Assembly (NCBI GenBank): GCA_029449245.1
Contig: JANATF010000007.1
Location: forward strand, 1,798,001 to 1,862,000
Origin: Mortierella alpina
Taxonomy: Eukaryota; Mortierellomycota; Mortierellomycetes; Mortierellales; Mortierellaceae
DNA length: 64,000 nucleotides
Direction: 5' to 3'
Shown: one piece after another, positions 1 through 11,295 of the stretch
Numbering within the stretch: the first letter of the stretch is position 1
How the letters are laid out: every line of letters starts with the position of its first letter
Notes under the pieces: model-generated
The model's input: the letters and a program-made list of their open reading frames with translations, nothing else
Databases searched by the model: none
Told to the model about the DNA's origin: nothing
Program-made: the position numbers and the translations under genes

Positions 1-99
1 ATGATCGTTAAGATGGCACGACTATTGTCGCCGTGGGGAGGGGTAGTCTTTTATTAGGAGTTTGACAGATTATAAAATAAAAAAGCGGACATTTTCCAA

Positions 100-1842
100 T
101 CAATTCGAAACTGAAGAGTTCTCGCCTTCTTCAGGGACTGGGACTTTGATGGCGGCACCGATATTGTCCATTAGACCTTGGGGGTTGCGGTTTCCAGCGG
201 AGGAGGACGTGTTGCTCAAAAGGCTAGACCGCTGCAGAATTGGCCAGGCGCTCTTGGAGTTGTGTGCATCGCTCTCAGCGTCCACATAAGTTGAGGAAGA
301 CGACATAGCCGTGTCGGAGATCCGTCTTGCCGCTGCTGCTGCCTCGGCAGCTTGCGGAGACTCATCGTCCCCACCAGGGAATTGCGCCCCCGGGAGAGTG
401 TGTGGATCGTGGTGAGAAGGTGGCGGGAGGATGCACTGCTGCCTCTGCGAATTGACCACTGCGCCTGGGCTTCCATTCTCTGCCGAAGGCGCATATACCT
501 GCTGCTGCTGTTCCGCTGCGTAGTCTGGGTAATAGATCTCTCCCGAGGTTGGGTCATAGTAAGCCACGGGTGCTTGCAGGTCCTGCTGATGAGGATCGTG
601 TTGCAATTGCTGCTGGTAGAGCTGCTGTTCATAGCGCATGTAAGCCTCTTCGTCCTGTGGATCATGATGATTCCCATGCTGTCCGTATGCACCATAGGCC
701 AGGTACGCTGGATCCATGGAGGTAGGGCCGTATCCAATTGCGCCTGAAGCATCATCAACTTCCGCTACCTGAGGGAGGACAGTCGAATCGCGACGGTAAT
801 AACGTGGATCGGACTCATAAGGATACAAGTTGCCGGCATCAGAGTGGCCTAAGGCACTGGCAGCAGATACGCCGCTGGCGCCCAACATGGCGGCGTTCAA
901 TGGTTCTACGGATTCGCGTCCACTCAGTCCTTGAAAGTAGCCATTAGAGGTACCATAGCCGCCGCTGCCGGAACTACCACCGCCGCTTGGACCAGATGGA
1001 TACCTGGAGTGATTCTCCTGCATGTCGAGGTTCACAGGATTAAAGAGCGTGTTGCTGGTGCGGTGAATTTTTCGACGACGGTGTCTCTTGATCATGAACG
1101 CGGCTATCAAGACTGCAATGATGCCTAGGACTGCGGCGGCGATGATGCCGACGATGGCACCGGTTGACATGGAGGAGCTGTTGGAGGGGGGTGATAATGT
1201 TGGCGAGACTATTGGGTTGGCACTATTAGAGGATGAGGTGCTACTGGTGTAGGTAGCGGTGTATGAGGCGGCCGTGGAGGTGTAAAGGTCTGATGTACCT
1301 GTTGAGCGTGTTGTGGTAGTCAAGGTAGTACGAGGAGGGTGCGTTCGCGTTGTTCGGGTAGTTTTTGTCGTCGTGGTCGTAGTCGTAGTCGTGGTCGTTA
1401 CAGGCCTTGTAGTAGTTGTAGTTGTAGTGGTGGTAGTGGGAGTGGTTGGCGTGGTTGTGGTAGTGGTAGTGGTTGGCGTGGTTGTGGTAGTGGTAGTGGT
1501 TGGCGTGGTTGTGGTAGTGGTTGTCCGTGCTGTCGTAGTCGTTGTTGTTGTATTAGGCGCTATAGTAGTGGTTGTAGTAGGAACTGTCGTCGTGGTATGC
1601 AGCGTCGTTGTCGTCGTCGTTGTCGTCGTGAGAGGATCGGTGGTCGTTGTTTCTGATGACATTTTGGAAGTTGTAGACGAACTAGTCGTCGTTGTAGTGG
1701 GCTTTGTTGTTGTAGTTTCCCTCTCTTCCGTTGTCGTTGTGCTCGGACGCTCCCTTGTGGTTGTGGTCTTTTCCTCTGTTAAGGTAGGACGAATACGAGT
1801 AGTAGTGGGCTTGGGATCGGGCTCGCTTGTTCTGGACGACAT
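100..1842 (-). CDS. Thr-rich mucin-like single-pass membrane protein
   Basis: A 580-aa single-exon protein. Residues 1-180 are almost entirely Thr runs broken by Pro, Arg and Lys, which in fungi usually means a heavily O-mannosylated stalk outside the cell. A Ser-rich stretch follows, then one clear membrane helix at about 228-251, then the basic stop-transfer run KRHRRRK at about 252-258. The remaining 320 residues are a Gly-, Gln- and Tyr-rich tail, presumably cytoplasmic. This layout resembles fungal wall sensors (Wsc/Mid2 type), but no cysteine-rich WSC domain is present, so the sensor role is inference. No classical signal peptide is seen. The ATG at 1842 has an in-frame stop just upstream and no other ATG is close, so either the helix acts as signal anchor or a leader exon was missed. 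Confidence 0.7.
   Translation of the reverse strand: MSSRTSEPDPKPTTTRIRPTLTEEKTTTTRERPSTTTTEERETTTTKPTTTTTSSSTTSKMSSETTTTDPLTTTTTTTTTLHTTTTVPTTTTTIAPNTTTTTTTARTTTTTTTPTTTTTTTTPTTTTTTTTPTTPTTTTTTTTTTRPVTTTTTTTTTTTKTTRTTRTHPPRTTLTTTTRSTGTSDLYTSTAASYTATYTSSTSSSNSANPIVSPTLSPPSNSSSMSTGAIVGIIAAAVLGIIAVLIAAFMIKRHRRRKIHRTSNTLFNPVNLDMQENHSRYPSGPSGGGSSGSGGYGTSNGYFQGLSGRESVEPLNAAMLGASGVSAASALGHSDAGNLYPYESDPRYYRRDSTVLPQVAEVDDASGAIGYGPTSMDPAYLAYGAYGQHGNHHDPQDEEAYMRYEQQLYQQQLQHDPHQQDLQAPVAYYDPTSGEIYYPDYAAEQQQQVYAPSAENGSPGAVVNSQRQQCILPPPSHHDPHTLPGAQFPGGDDESPQAAEAAAAARRISDTAMSSSSTYVDAESDAHNSKSAWPILQRSSLLSNTSSSAGNRNPQGLMDNIGAAIKVPVPEEGENSSVSN
1444..1524. repeat. 27-bp coding minisatellite, 3 copies
   Basis: Three near-identical 27-bp units start at 1444, 1471 and 1498 inside the Thr-rich gene. 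Each encodes a nine-residue run of Thr with one Pro on the minus strand. The period is a multiple of three, so copy number can change without breaking the frame. Confidence 0.8.
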
Positions 1843-3883
1843 GGGTTATGAGGAAAGCTGTGCTGTGCGCTTGAAGATCAAACCCCCCACACAATGTATC
1901 GCGGGTGTCGATGGTGTGGTAAAGTGTGGTGATAAGAAGGTGATCAGGGCGGGAGTAGCTGGGGGGGTGTGTGTTTAGCAGACCTCGGTTGACGAACGAC
2001 TAGAGAGAAGAGGCGTATAGGAGAATTGTGTCGAGCGTGTCAAGAGAGGCAGAGTGGAAGCAGTGTGAAAGCAGAGTGAAGGATGAGCAGCAAAAAGATA
2101 GAAAATCAACATCGAACTGAGGTTGAAGAAAGTGCCGATCGGTCGATGATGACGAGAATTGAGTTGCTGTGTTTGTTGTGTTTCCTTTGCGTGTTTTTGT
2201 CCGAAGTGTGATGGCTGTGGCCTGACTCCTGTCCTCGCTGTCTAGTTCGTCGTAGCGTGTTTGTTGCACTTGGCGCTATCCTGTCAGCATCCAGCGCTGT
2301 CTCAGTCGGGGTAGCTCTATTGTTGTCTCTGGCGAATCACAGGCGCATATCGCTGCTCAGCACTCCGAAGCCCGGCTTGGGCAGTGCATCCGCTTTGGCG
2401 CCCTCCTGCTGAGAAAAAAAAAAAAGAATCGCCCGCACCGTCATGTCTCTCGGACTTTGGATATCTGGAATGCTGGCGTTCAGTGTGGCAGATGCTATCA
2501 GGATTAGCCGTTATACCTAAAACCGTTGCGATTTGTGGTCGCTTCCTTCGCCTAGCATCTGCGTCACCACTCGGGCGGGTTGTTCTAGGCTTCCTGGTGG
2601 GCCTATTGTACGCGACTGGTAGCCGAGAAATAGAATCGCAGAACAATATCGTGAAAGTGAAGGCGGTGCTTTTACGACCAAAAGCCCTTCCAATCAGGAA
2701 GCAGTCTACATTTGCTAACCCTCGAGCGACCGCCTCATTAAGCACTCAAGAAGATGAATGGAGAGATGGATAATGCATCTACATTGCACAGTTGTCCTGT
2801 GTGCAACCTTGCACAAGAAGCATGACGGTATGCAATTGATCGTCAACAATGGACAGGACAGCACAACGCGACCTTGTGACCCAAGGCGTTACTCTTGACG
2901 CCCGAGCGCTTTTTCTTCCTTGATTCCCAACTTCGCCCTGTCTTGGTTAGCTAGGCTGCAGTATTCATTTTTGAGTACCGTCTGTGACCTAGGTTTGAAT
3001 GCATCCACCCGCGAATTACGAGTACATGATGTGGTTTGCATCTGTAAGAACAGCCCAGCGTTGGGAAGAAATTGACGCAGGGGGTTATCGCTTTGGCTAT
3101 GGCTGGGAGAAAAGGAACTTTGCAGATTTATTCCGTCCCCAAGGCGCAACGCCAATAAAGGAGTTCTGTGAGCGCACAAACAAACAAACCATATGAAAAA
3201 AACAAACGCAAGACAACATTAATGCATATGAGGACGGTGATGATGCTTGTATTTGACCATCGGCATTGGGATTCATGCTATGCATCCAAATGCACTAGAC
3301 CTGTGAACATGCATTGGAGCTGCACCTCCTCGTTCTGCAAATTCCTGTCTCCTTGCATTCTCTCTGTCTGTCTCTCTCTACGCTGTCTTCGTCATACAAC
3401 ATGGACGGAGCATGGGTCTAGTTCATGATAACCATGTGCAAGCAGAGAAGAATGAACACTGCTGCATTATAGTCGGGGGACCATGCAAAAGTAGTTTTTA
3501 CAGAACACGCTTTCCTCGGGTTTTTAGAGGATGATACGAGTGCCAATACATGGGACGAGAGAACGTTTTCTATGGTTTTGAGAAGGCCTCATCTGGATGG
3601 ATGACCCTTCGTCTATATTATATTGTAATAAGATCATCTATAGTACAAGGGGGAGACAGCAAGTAGAGATAAGGGCGGCTATAATAAACAGGTATTGCTG
3701 AGAAGGATGTATACATGGCGTCTAACGACAAGATTAAGAGTTGGTTATTCGTTTTCGCGGGGGAAAGGTATGAAATGGATTGATCCCTTTGTGCCCTGGC
3801 TTTCCTGTGTTTTCTAAGGGAAAAAGGGCTGGTCGGGAATGGTATTTGGGTGCGCTGCGTTCAAGGACAAGGGGTTTTAAGGC
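1843..3883. other. Intergenic, 2.0 kb, no supported gene
   Basis: The part next to 1842 is the probable 5' region of the Thr-rich gene. The rest holds only short ORFs with no recognisable composition or motif and no credible splice chain. I see no RNA gene or repeat here. Confidence 0.5.
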
Positions 3884-4351
3884 TCATTGAAGCAGGCTGG
3901 GTGTAAGCGAGATCCTGATGGTGCTAGACCGGCTCCCTTGCAACAGCAACTCGTCAAACTGTCGCATCTTTTCCGTCATCTCTGCTCTCTTTTGAGGCGA
4001 GGCGGACTCTTTCCTGCCGCTGTTCAGGACCAAAGGACGAATGGACGACGACGGCCGTCTGAGGTCAAGGCTCATGGACCGGAACGGGGTATTACTATCT
4101 GTCAAGGCTGCGATAGACTTGCGGCGCTCGCGCATCATCTCTGACTGCATCAGGTCAGTCGAAGGTACCATAGAATGGCGATGGTGTGCTGAAGTCATGG
4201 GCCTGGTTGTGGGTGAGCTCGAGGCTGACGAAGACGGTGAAGATGACAGGGATGCGGAAGCCGAGGAGGTACAGCTGCTGTTGTTGAAGAGGCGGATCAA
4301 GGAGAAACGTCTGGTCTTTTTGCTGGACGACGAAGAGGTGGTCGATGCCAT
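3884..4351 (-). CDS. Small Ser-rich hypothetical protein
   Basis: A 155-aa single-exon ORF with a clear ATG at 4351. The N-terminus has a Ser cluster followed by a basic patch (KKTRRFSLIRLF), then a long Ser/Ala low-complexity stretch. The C-terminal 30 residues are different and ordered-looking: MRQFDELLLQG, then STIRISLTPSLL. I have the impression that a FDELL...STIRISLTPS ending recurs in uncharacterised fungal proteins, but I cannot confirm it here. The RRFS-like patch would suit a basophilic kinase site. Function unknown. Coding status rests on the conserved-looking C-terminus and codon quality. Confidence 0.55.
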   Translation of the reverse strand: MASTTSSSSSKKTRRFSLIRLFNNSSCTSSASASLSSSPSSSASSSPTTRPMTSAHHRHSMVPSTDLMQSEMMRERRKSIAALTDSNTPFRSMSLDLRRPSSSIRPLVLNSGRKESASPQKRAEMTEKMRQFDELLLQGSRSSTIRISLTPSLLQ

Positions 4352-6421
4352 GATTGGAAAGCTGAGCGGGTACGTCTTGAAGAAAAGAATGGATGAATAG
4401 GAGGAGGTGGAGTGAGCAAACGTGCCTGTTTAATTTGAGAAAAGTAGGAGGGAGCTGTTGAAATTAATGAAAAGACGAGAGAGGGGTGAAAAGGAGAGAA
4501 AGGCCTGAGGATGGATAACGAGGAGAGAAGACGTCAAAAGGTGGATCGAGAATGTTGTATTTATACAAAGTGAGGTTGAGGGGTCGAGATGCGCGTGTGT
4601 GCAGCGAACAGTAAGAGACAGAGACACAAAGAGGCCTGAAAGACGTGTGTAACTTTAGCCCAAAAACAGAGCCAGAAATGCAATTCTGGTGTTGTTGCAC
4701 TGGTGGTACAAGCTGAGGGGAGGGGGCAAGCAGTCTGTTGTCTATGTTAAGTTTGAGATGGTCGGGAAGGAAAGACTAGCCCAAGATGCAGAGCGATCGA
4801 ACAAGTTTCCTTTGCCGTAGAGGCTGGCGAGGGGGTCGTGGGCGAAGATGGCGAGTGGGATGGATGTAAGCGTGCAGGTCGCGTTGACAGCTGGGCAGGG
4901 CGAGTAACTGAGGTGTTGCGGAGTGAGTGAAGTGAAAAAAGGAAATAAGAAAGGAATCATCTTATATATCAAATTGGTCGAGCATTTTGAGGCCACAGAG
5001 CTGCTCGAGCGTCATTCGTAACCCCCAGCTTTGGCTAATTGCAAACACCTGAGACACCACTGTTGTTGGTCGGCATTGAGATTTATCGATAATGCTGTGG
5101 TCTTCCGAGGCCACATCTCGATACATACTCGCCAACGAACAATCCTTGTGGCTATCTACTGCTATCCTCTCTAGCTGAGATGGGCATCCGCGCTATCACG
5201 AGTACGCGCCTGTCGCCGAGTCATTGAAAGCTTTTTAACAGCTGAAATGAGAATCGTATCTTGTTGCAGTTTCTAGGGCATAACTGCTCGGGTGCTTGAA
5301 AGGCGCGACGTGTTGCTCTTGCAACGCTCTAGACAATGGCTGTAGTGAAGGGTATCGTATCACTGTTCCCGAAATAGCCCACCATGAGTCTTATGACCAA
5401 AACGGACCCTCCCCTTGCCCTGGCTAAATGACGGGAGATGTTGAGGTAGAGAAATATAGGTGCAACATGGTCGGGACCTGGCGCTGACACCAGGGACCGC
5501 CGGAGAACTTACTGAAACGAAGGGGAAGCGCAATTTTGCGTAATGAGGTGCAATGTTACCCAGGGCACCAATCAATTGCATTTCGGGGCGAGAGATCCTG
5601 GTGCAATGGTACCTTCCTCGAAGCTGTTTTTAGTCTGCATCGTCCCGCAAGAGGACAATTTTTGGTTCGTGCGACGGGAAGGAAGCGGTAAAAAAAAAGG
5701 GGGATGCATGTAGGACAGGAGCATCTGTGAATCCATGAAGGAAAAAAGAATATTGCATGCAGCCAAACACAAGGCCCTGTCCCTGCCAGTACACTAGAAG
5801 AGTTGAGTTTGGATGCGATTACACACTTCTCCCGATAGCGTGGTCGAACCGGGCTGGGTGATAGTAGCAGTGCCCCATGCTACAGGTGGTACATGCGGAC
5901 CCTGCCAACATTTTCTAATTTTGCACACTGCGCTGATTGGTGCAAACCTGGGCAGCATTAGAGCATTGCCAGAGAAAAAATGGTTCTATGCTCCTCAATT
6001 GTTCACAAGCGACGAGTTCATGTACGGTAGACATTTCACTCTGCTCCTCGCACGTAATCCTTCATGTCTAAAACATAAAACAGGTGAGGACCCGCGAACG
6101 GTTTCATAGCGCGACGTAGAAAGTTGCACAAGCGTCCGTGTTTTAAGTTCATAACGTATATCAACTTGAGTGGAAATTGCAGCGTGGCGGTGAAACGCCA
6201 GGCGTGGCCTGTGTGCTTATGAATGTAGCACAACGCATAGGAATCGTGGCCAAGATTCCAAGGCTCGTTTCAGAACTCTACATGTCATAGTGGCATATGA
6301 GGTGCTTTATTAACCTGGAGTGTGGTCAGGAAAACATATGATCCTTGCTTCAGCTCAATTGACGCCCTAGTAGTGTATATAAAGCGGTTCGAATTAAGCA
6401 CTCCGCTTCTCATGGCACGTC
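4352..6421. other. Intergenic, 2.1 kb, no supported gene
   Basis: The upstream region of the Ser-rich gene, followed by sequence with no convincing gene. An 84-codon minus-strand ORF at 4742-4996 has a hydrophobic start and a coding-like C-terminal half, but no homology I recognise. It is not called. Confidence 0.45.
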
Positions 6422-8630
6422 TTACGACCAAACGTATGCCTTTTCTTTGTACAGTACCTGAACAACGGCAGGCCATGTGGCACGAATTCGCTCAAAGAGC
6501 TCTAGAAAATACACAGATGAAAAAAAGTTCGTGAGCAAGGGTGTTGTCCTGATCATATCTAAGAATAAGAAAAGCATTGTACCCACCAGGGTTGGTTCTT
6601 GCAAGTGCTGCGGGGTCCTCAGCGAGGCAAACAAAAGTTGTGGCCACGCCACTGTCGATGACTGTGCCGACTGTGAACATCATCTGCATGCCAAGCACGA
6701 ACGCCATCACCACGATCACATAGGTGAATTGGCCGTTGACATTGAACGCAGGGTTAGCAAATCTCAAGTACAGGTACCCTGCCAGACCGCAAAGCACGCC
6801 GCCCATGATTGCACCCATTGCCCAGACATTTCCGATGAGGTTGTCGTTAATGATCTGGACGATGCCTCTATCCTTCAAGATAGTCCAAGTATCGCGCGCA
6901 GCTGGGATGTATGCCTTTCCATAGATGGCAACCTGGCAGAAGGCGTACTTGTTAACGTAGTCAATGAGGCCCTGCAAGCAGCCTATTCATGTCACATCAA
7001 AGGTCATCAATATGGATGGTTGGATATGGATTGAACATACTGGGCGTCGAGACATACCTAAAATGCAATCGATTATGCACGCGAGGAATGCCATGACGCC
7101 GTCATTTCCATCGCCACGAAGCATCTGTGCAAGGGCCCTCAAGGTCTGAATGATAGCAATAATCAACGAGCCGAAGCAGATGCTTCCGATTGAGGTCGTG
7201 CAGGCCCTCTTAAAACTCGCAACAGTAGGTGACTTGCTCATGCCTTGCGGAGATCCTGCCATGAAGTAGTAAGTCGCGAAGACACCAGCGATTGTAACAT
7301 GAACGATATTCTTGAGGACTTGGGAAGTCCAATAGAACGAGAAGAAGCAAAAAACGATCAAGCTATTGTACGGAGCGTAAAACATAGCCGGAATGTCAGC
7401 AGCAGGCTGCTGTGCGTTAAGCATCTTTATCCGTCCATTGGGATCACGTACGCTTTGAGCTTCCCAGGTGCCGATCCTGTTTCTCGATCATAATACAGCT
7501 CATAGCAGCCCGCAATGACTGTGATAAAGTACACAGAATAGGCGATCTGAACAACAAGGCCAAAAAGCGCCAGCACGAACGTAGCCGGATACTTTTTCGA
7601 GATCGCCGTTACTGCTCGAAGCATCTCGCTACAAAGTTGTAGCCAAGTTGCGTTAGCACCTTGTTGTAAGTCCTTTGAAAAGCTCAGAACCCAGTGAAGC
7701 CAACAGCAAAAAAAACACACATACGTTGCAAAAGGGATGCGGCTTTGCCACCAGAACCAACTCATTGCATACAGGGCCGCAAATATGGTTGAAAAGATGG
7801 CGGGCATCCAGAGACGACGAACAAAATAATACACCGCGACAGCGATGTATACGATAATGCTTAACACAAGCGTTATCTAGTCAACGAGCGCAAGCAAATA
7901 CATTAGCAAAGGAAGCCCCGTCGCAACGGGCATACACTTGTTCACGTTCGCACGAGCTTTCTTACTTTGATCATCTGGCGAGGAAATCTATTAAGCAACA
8001 AAAACAACCAGACGTTCAGTTTCGCATATTTTTCCCACTATTTTTTTTAGACGTCGATATGACACCGCCTGAGCTGACATGAACTTACGCCTCTGTGAGC
8101 AGGAAGTAGAGGACGGCTATGATAGCTCCCGTGAGAATAGAGATGAACATCGTGATGATCCCCGACTTTGAAAAGAAGCCTGAGGCATATGGTGAGCTGC
8201 CTGGTTGATACTGCCTGCCATTGTTGAAGCCATCCGGCGCCGTGCGGTTCTTGTGGATCTGGCTGATCGCGTAGTACGATAGCACCACGAACGCGGCGAG
8301 CTGAGCAATGAAGAGCAAAAATGCCCAGCAGTCGTTGTAGCGAGGGCGAGGGTTGAATTTGGCTGGCAGTCCAGACTCTGGGTTGATCGTGCCGTGAGGT
8401 GCAGTCTCGTAGCTTGGCGGCATGACGCCCGTGATGGGCTGGCCTTGTGTTGGTCCCGCGGGAGCAGCCCCAAAGTACTGTTGCTGAGCTCCCTGGTCGT
8501 GCCCCCACTGCTGCTGTGGAACTCCTGGGTTGTACGTGGGCTGGGGCTGGGCAGAGTAGGCATACTGCTGCTGCATCGGGGGTGCAGCGTAGTACTGCTG
8601 CTCCTCTGGTGGTGGTTTGAAGCTTGCCAT
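6422..8630 (-). CDS. PNS1: Choline transporter-like protein (CTL/SLC44, PNS1 type)
   Basis: A 557-aa multi-pass membrane protein of the CTL/SLC44 family. Fungal members are called Pns1 and sit in the plasma membrane; their transport role is poorly defined. Seven exons are rebuilt: 8630-8089, 7987-7966, 7876-7725, 7628-7452, 7362-7058, 6982-6587 and 6501-6422. All phases match and the coding length is 1674 nt. The N-terminal 85 residues are Gln/Pro/Tyr-rich and cytosolic-looking. The family's KFNPRPRYNDCWAF segment leads into the first helix. The FWWQSRIPFAT block, the HVTIAGVFATYYF block and the C-terminal FVCLAEDP..LARTNPELF motif are all recognisable. The second exon is only 22 nt. The start is the first ATG, 5' of a divergent promoter shared with BolA. 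Confidence 0.92.
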
Positions 8631-9123
8631 GGCGGGACTAGACGCGTTGCTCTGTGCTGGCTTTGTTTAGAGCGTGTTGCGCTGGATGGACAGCGGGCGA
8701 GAGCTTCTTTTCTTGTTTTTTGAAGTGTAGAGGTGTGGAAAAGAGGAGGAGAAGGGACAGGAAGCAGTAGATAGTGAGGTTGGGTGGAGAGAAAGCGAAA
8801 GAAGGCGAACTGGAAGAGGAGTCTGCTGGAGGACGAAGGGGAGGAAGACGGACGAACAGCAAGACGACGTCTGGACGAAGATGAGAGGAAATATCTTTGC
8901 TCTGGCTCAGCCTGGAATATGAATTTCTGCAATTGACTGTCGTCTGGCTCTCGCCCTCTCTAATTGACGCTGCCCCAGGGGTCGATGGGTTCGGATCCGA
9001 CCAAAAGCCGGGAAGGGTGCGCGCATCGCACTGTGCTGATTACCATTCTGCCATTCACACCCCTGTCTGCTCCGCTCTCTCGCCTGCACCCTGCTGGCAT
9101 CGCCCTCTCAGTCCGCAATCTCG
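8631..9123. promoter_or_regulatory. Divergent promoter region, PNS1 / BolA
   Basis: 493 bp between the start codons of PNS1 (minus) and BolA (plus). The PNS1 side is GA-rich on the plus strand, so CT-rich in the direction of PNS1 transcription. I see no clear TATA box. Confidence 0.5.
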
Positions 9124-9744
9124 ATGATCTCTCTGTCCGCCCTTGCAGCCCACACAAAGCGAGTTCCCGCCAGCACTCTTCGCTCTCTCCGCGCCCCCCT
9201 TCTCTCCACCGCACACTCCCGACGATTCCACAACTCAGCCATGGCTTCGCAGCAGGAGGACGGACCCGTCACTGCCAGCATCCGCACCACGGTAACGCCA
9301 ACGTGCCAAATAACCAAGTGGCAGCAACCGTGGGAGCAATCGTAGGAGAGCACGCTAACTTACACCCTATGGCCAATGTCACCTGCATCCCATAGCTCAC
9401 CGAGCTCCTGAAGCCTGAGGCTCTGGAGATCATTAACGACAGCTCCAAGCATGCGCACCACTCTGCCATGCGTGGTGTGAGCAGCAAGGAAACCCATTTC
9501 CGGTACGATGTGCTCCTGTCTTGACACCTCGATCTCGTGAGGAACAATGTATTGATCCAACATGATTTCTACACGTCCTTTCCTTAGTGTCAATGTCGTT
9601 TCCGAGGCCTTTGCTGGCAAGTCTACCATGCAGCGCCACCGTCTTATCTACGGTGCCCTTAACAAGGACTTTGAGGCGGGTTTGCATGCCCTGTCCCTCA
9701 ACACCAAGACGCCTGCTGAGGTTGCAAAGGCTGCAGAGGCGTAA
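9124..9744 (+). CDS. BolA-like protein, probably mitochondrial
   Basis: 143 aa in three exons: 9124-9291, 9396-9502 and 9588-9744, phases matching. BolA proteins pair with monothiol glutaredoxins in iron-sulfur cluster delivery; the mitochondrial members help load clusters onto client enzymes. The BolA fold is evident from ALEIINDSSKHAHH, the SKETHFRVNVVSEAF strand and the signature KSTMQRHRLIYGAL. The first 40 residues are rich in Arg, Ser and Ala with no acids, as in a mitochondrial presequence, and an internal Met (MASQQ) would give a cytosolic form. Which of BolA1 or BolA3 it is cannot be settled by eye. An AATAAA signal follows 29 bp after the stop. Confidence 0.92.
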
Positions 9745-9773
9745 ATCGAGTGCACAGCTGCATCCGATCTACG

Positions 9774-9779
9774 AATAAA
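9774..9779 (+). terminator. AATAAA polyadenylation signal of BolA
   Basis: AATAAA 29 bp after the BolA stop codon, the expected place for a short fungal 3' UTR. Confidence 0.5.
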
Positions 9780-11295
9780 AAATACACTTGAACAAAGGAA
9801 GATCATGGACGGGCTCGGAAGGTCAATTGTGGGTGCGCGTTGGTCTGCTCTCAAAGTCAGATACACGCGCCTGACTGCCTCGTCGTTATGATTACAAGGA
9901 GAACTCATTATCGACTATGCAGCCCCTGTTTTCACAATCCCGAGTCCTCTCTCCCCCTTTCGATCACACAGGAGAATATATCCTGCACGCCGGCCCAATC
10001 TGCACATTCTTAATAAGCCCATGACCCCACCGAATCCATCGACGACAGGTTTAGAAGGCGTTGGGAAGGATGCTCAAAACCAATGGCAGCCCAAACTGAA
10101 TCTATCCGTGTTGTACCACTTGGTGCTTGTCCTTGTTCGTGGTATATAAGCAAAAGACCATGCTCTCTCTCACATCCCCATCTTTCATTCGTGTTTACCT
10201 TTCACCAGCATTTCGGCGTGGTTCCCACTTCCAGTAGCACTCCCCACAACTTTCTTGCTTCTGATCACCAACAATAATCACAGCACTCCCTGACATCGGA
10301 TCACTCCACTCTTATATTAACGTGGAGACTTTGCGCCTACCCTTGGCCTATTCAAAATAAGTCTCTTGTACTGCCTTTCTTCCCCTCGCATTTTCAACGG
10401 GGAGGCTCTTCATAGGTCTGATCTGAACAAGGTAAGCCAAAGAAGTATGCAAGAATGTGTGCCAGAAAAACAATAAGGAGACATAGGGAAATGGATATAC
10501 TGCATTCGCAGTGATTAGTCCTGCAAGATTAGTCCTGCAAGGTCCAGAAAATCGGCATACTCGCGACCCAAGGTCTTTTACTCTAATTGCTTTCACGCTT
10601 TGTTCTTTTTGGCAAGACGAACTCCTGAATTTGCTCAGTACTGTCAACCGTGCTTTACTTGAGTACCCCTTGGAAGTTGGCGCCAATTATGATTTTTTGC
10701 TTCTCCTTGCTGAACTCGTACTGTAACGACATCTCAGGTCTGTGGTCCTTTTTTTCATTTAACTTACCCGCTCGAGTTGTGCATAGTCAGGAACGACCGC
10801 TGCAGTGCTTTGTGCACTGCACGCAGGTAGCTTGAGAGCATTGTTGTCAATCGTACCTCCTCGCGCCCTCCTCTCCGTTCATGCTTGTTTTTGAGAATAT
10901 CGACCACTGCTTGGGATGATCCACTGTGTACTCGACTCCCATCACTTATTTCAAAACTGCATGCCACTCGCACAATGTATGATCCCTTGCTTTCGCGTCG
11001 TATCAGACACTATGCTTATACTGTCGGCTTATGGATGTACGTTCATCGTCGACGTGTCTAGATCCGAGTCGAAGTGTGTTGACAAATGTCGAGAGTAACA
11101 TGTAACGGCCTCCATGAACTCTGCTTCGTAATTACTAATGTTTATTGTTCTGCAGCAACGCACTCCCTCACGCCCTTCAACCGTTGGAGCTTTAGATCCC
11201 TTGTATCGGACCCGTGTTCGCGCCTCCTGGAAAAAAAATCCAAAAGACATCTGTTATAGCGCAGCAGCCCAGTCTCCGACTCCCCACAAGGCATC
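9780..11295. other. Intergenic, 1.5 kb, with promoter-like segment but no ORF
   Basis: No credible coding sequence on either strand. It contains a TATA-like element followed by a CT-rich leader (listed separately) that leads to no ORF. There is also a perfect 14-bp tandem duplication at 10513-10540 (unit GATTAGTCCTGCAA). The last few hundred bases should hold the promoter and 5' UTR of the F-box gene. Confidence 0.5.
10143..10290 (+). promoter_or_regulatory. Orphan TATA box plus CT-rich leader
   Basis: TATATAAG at 10143-10150 is followed by about 140 bp that is rich in C and T and then A/C, ending in a CAACAATAATCACAGC-like context typical of highly expressed fungal 5' leaders. No ATG-led ORF of any length follows. 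It could drive a non-coding RNA or be the remains of a lost gene. Confidence 0.3.

Noticed and set aside
1313-1978. Val-rich 221-codon plus-strand ORF
   Set aside because: It is the antisense shadow of the Thr-rich repeats; no independent coding character.
4742-4996. 84-codon minus-strand ORF with hydrophobic start
   Set aside because: The C-terminal half looks coding, but there is no recognisable motif, no clear splice partner and no leader; not enough to call a gene.
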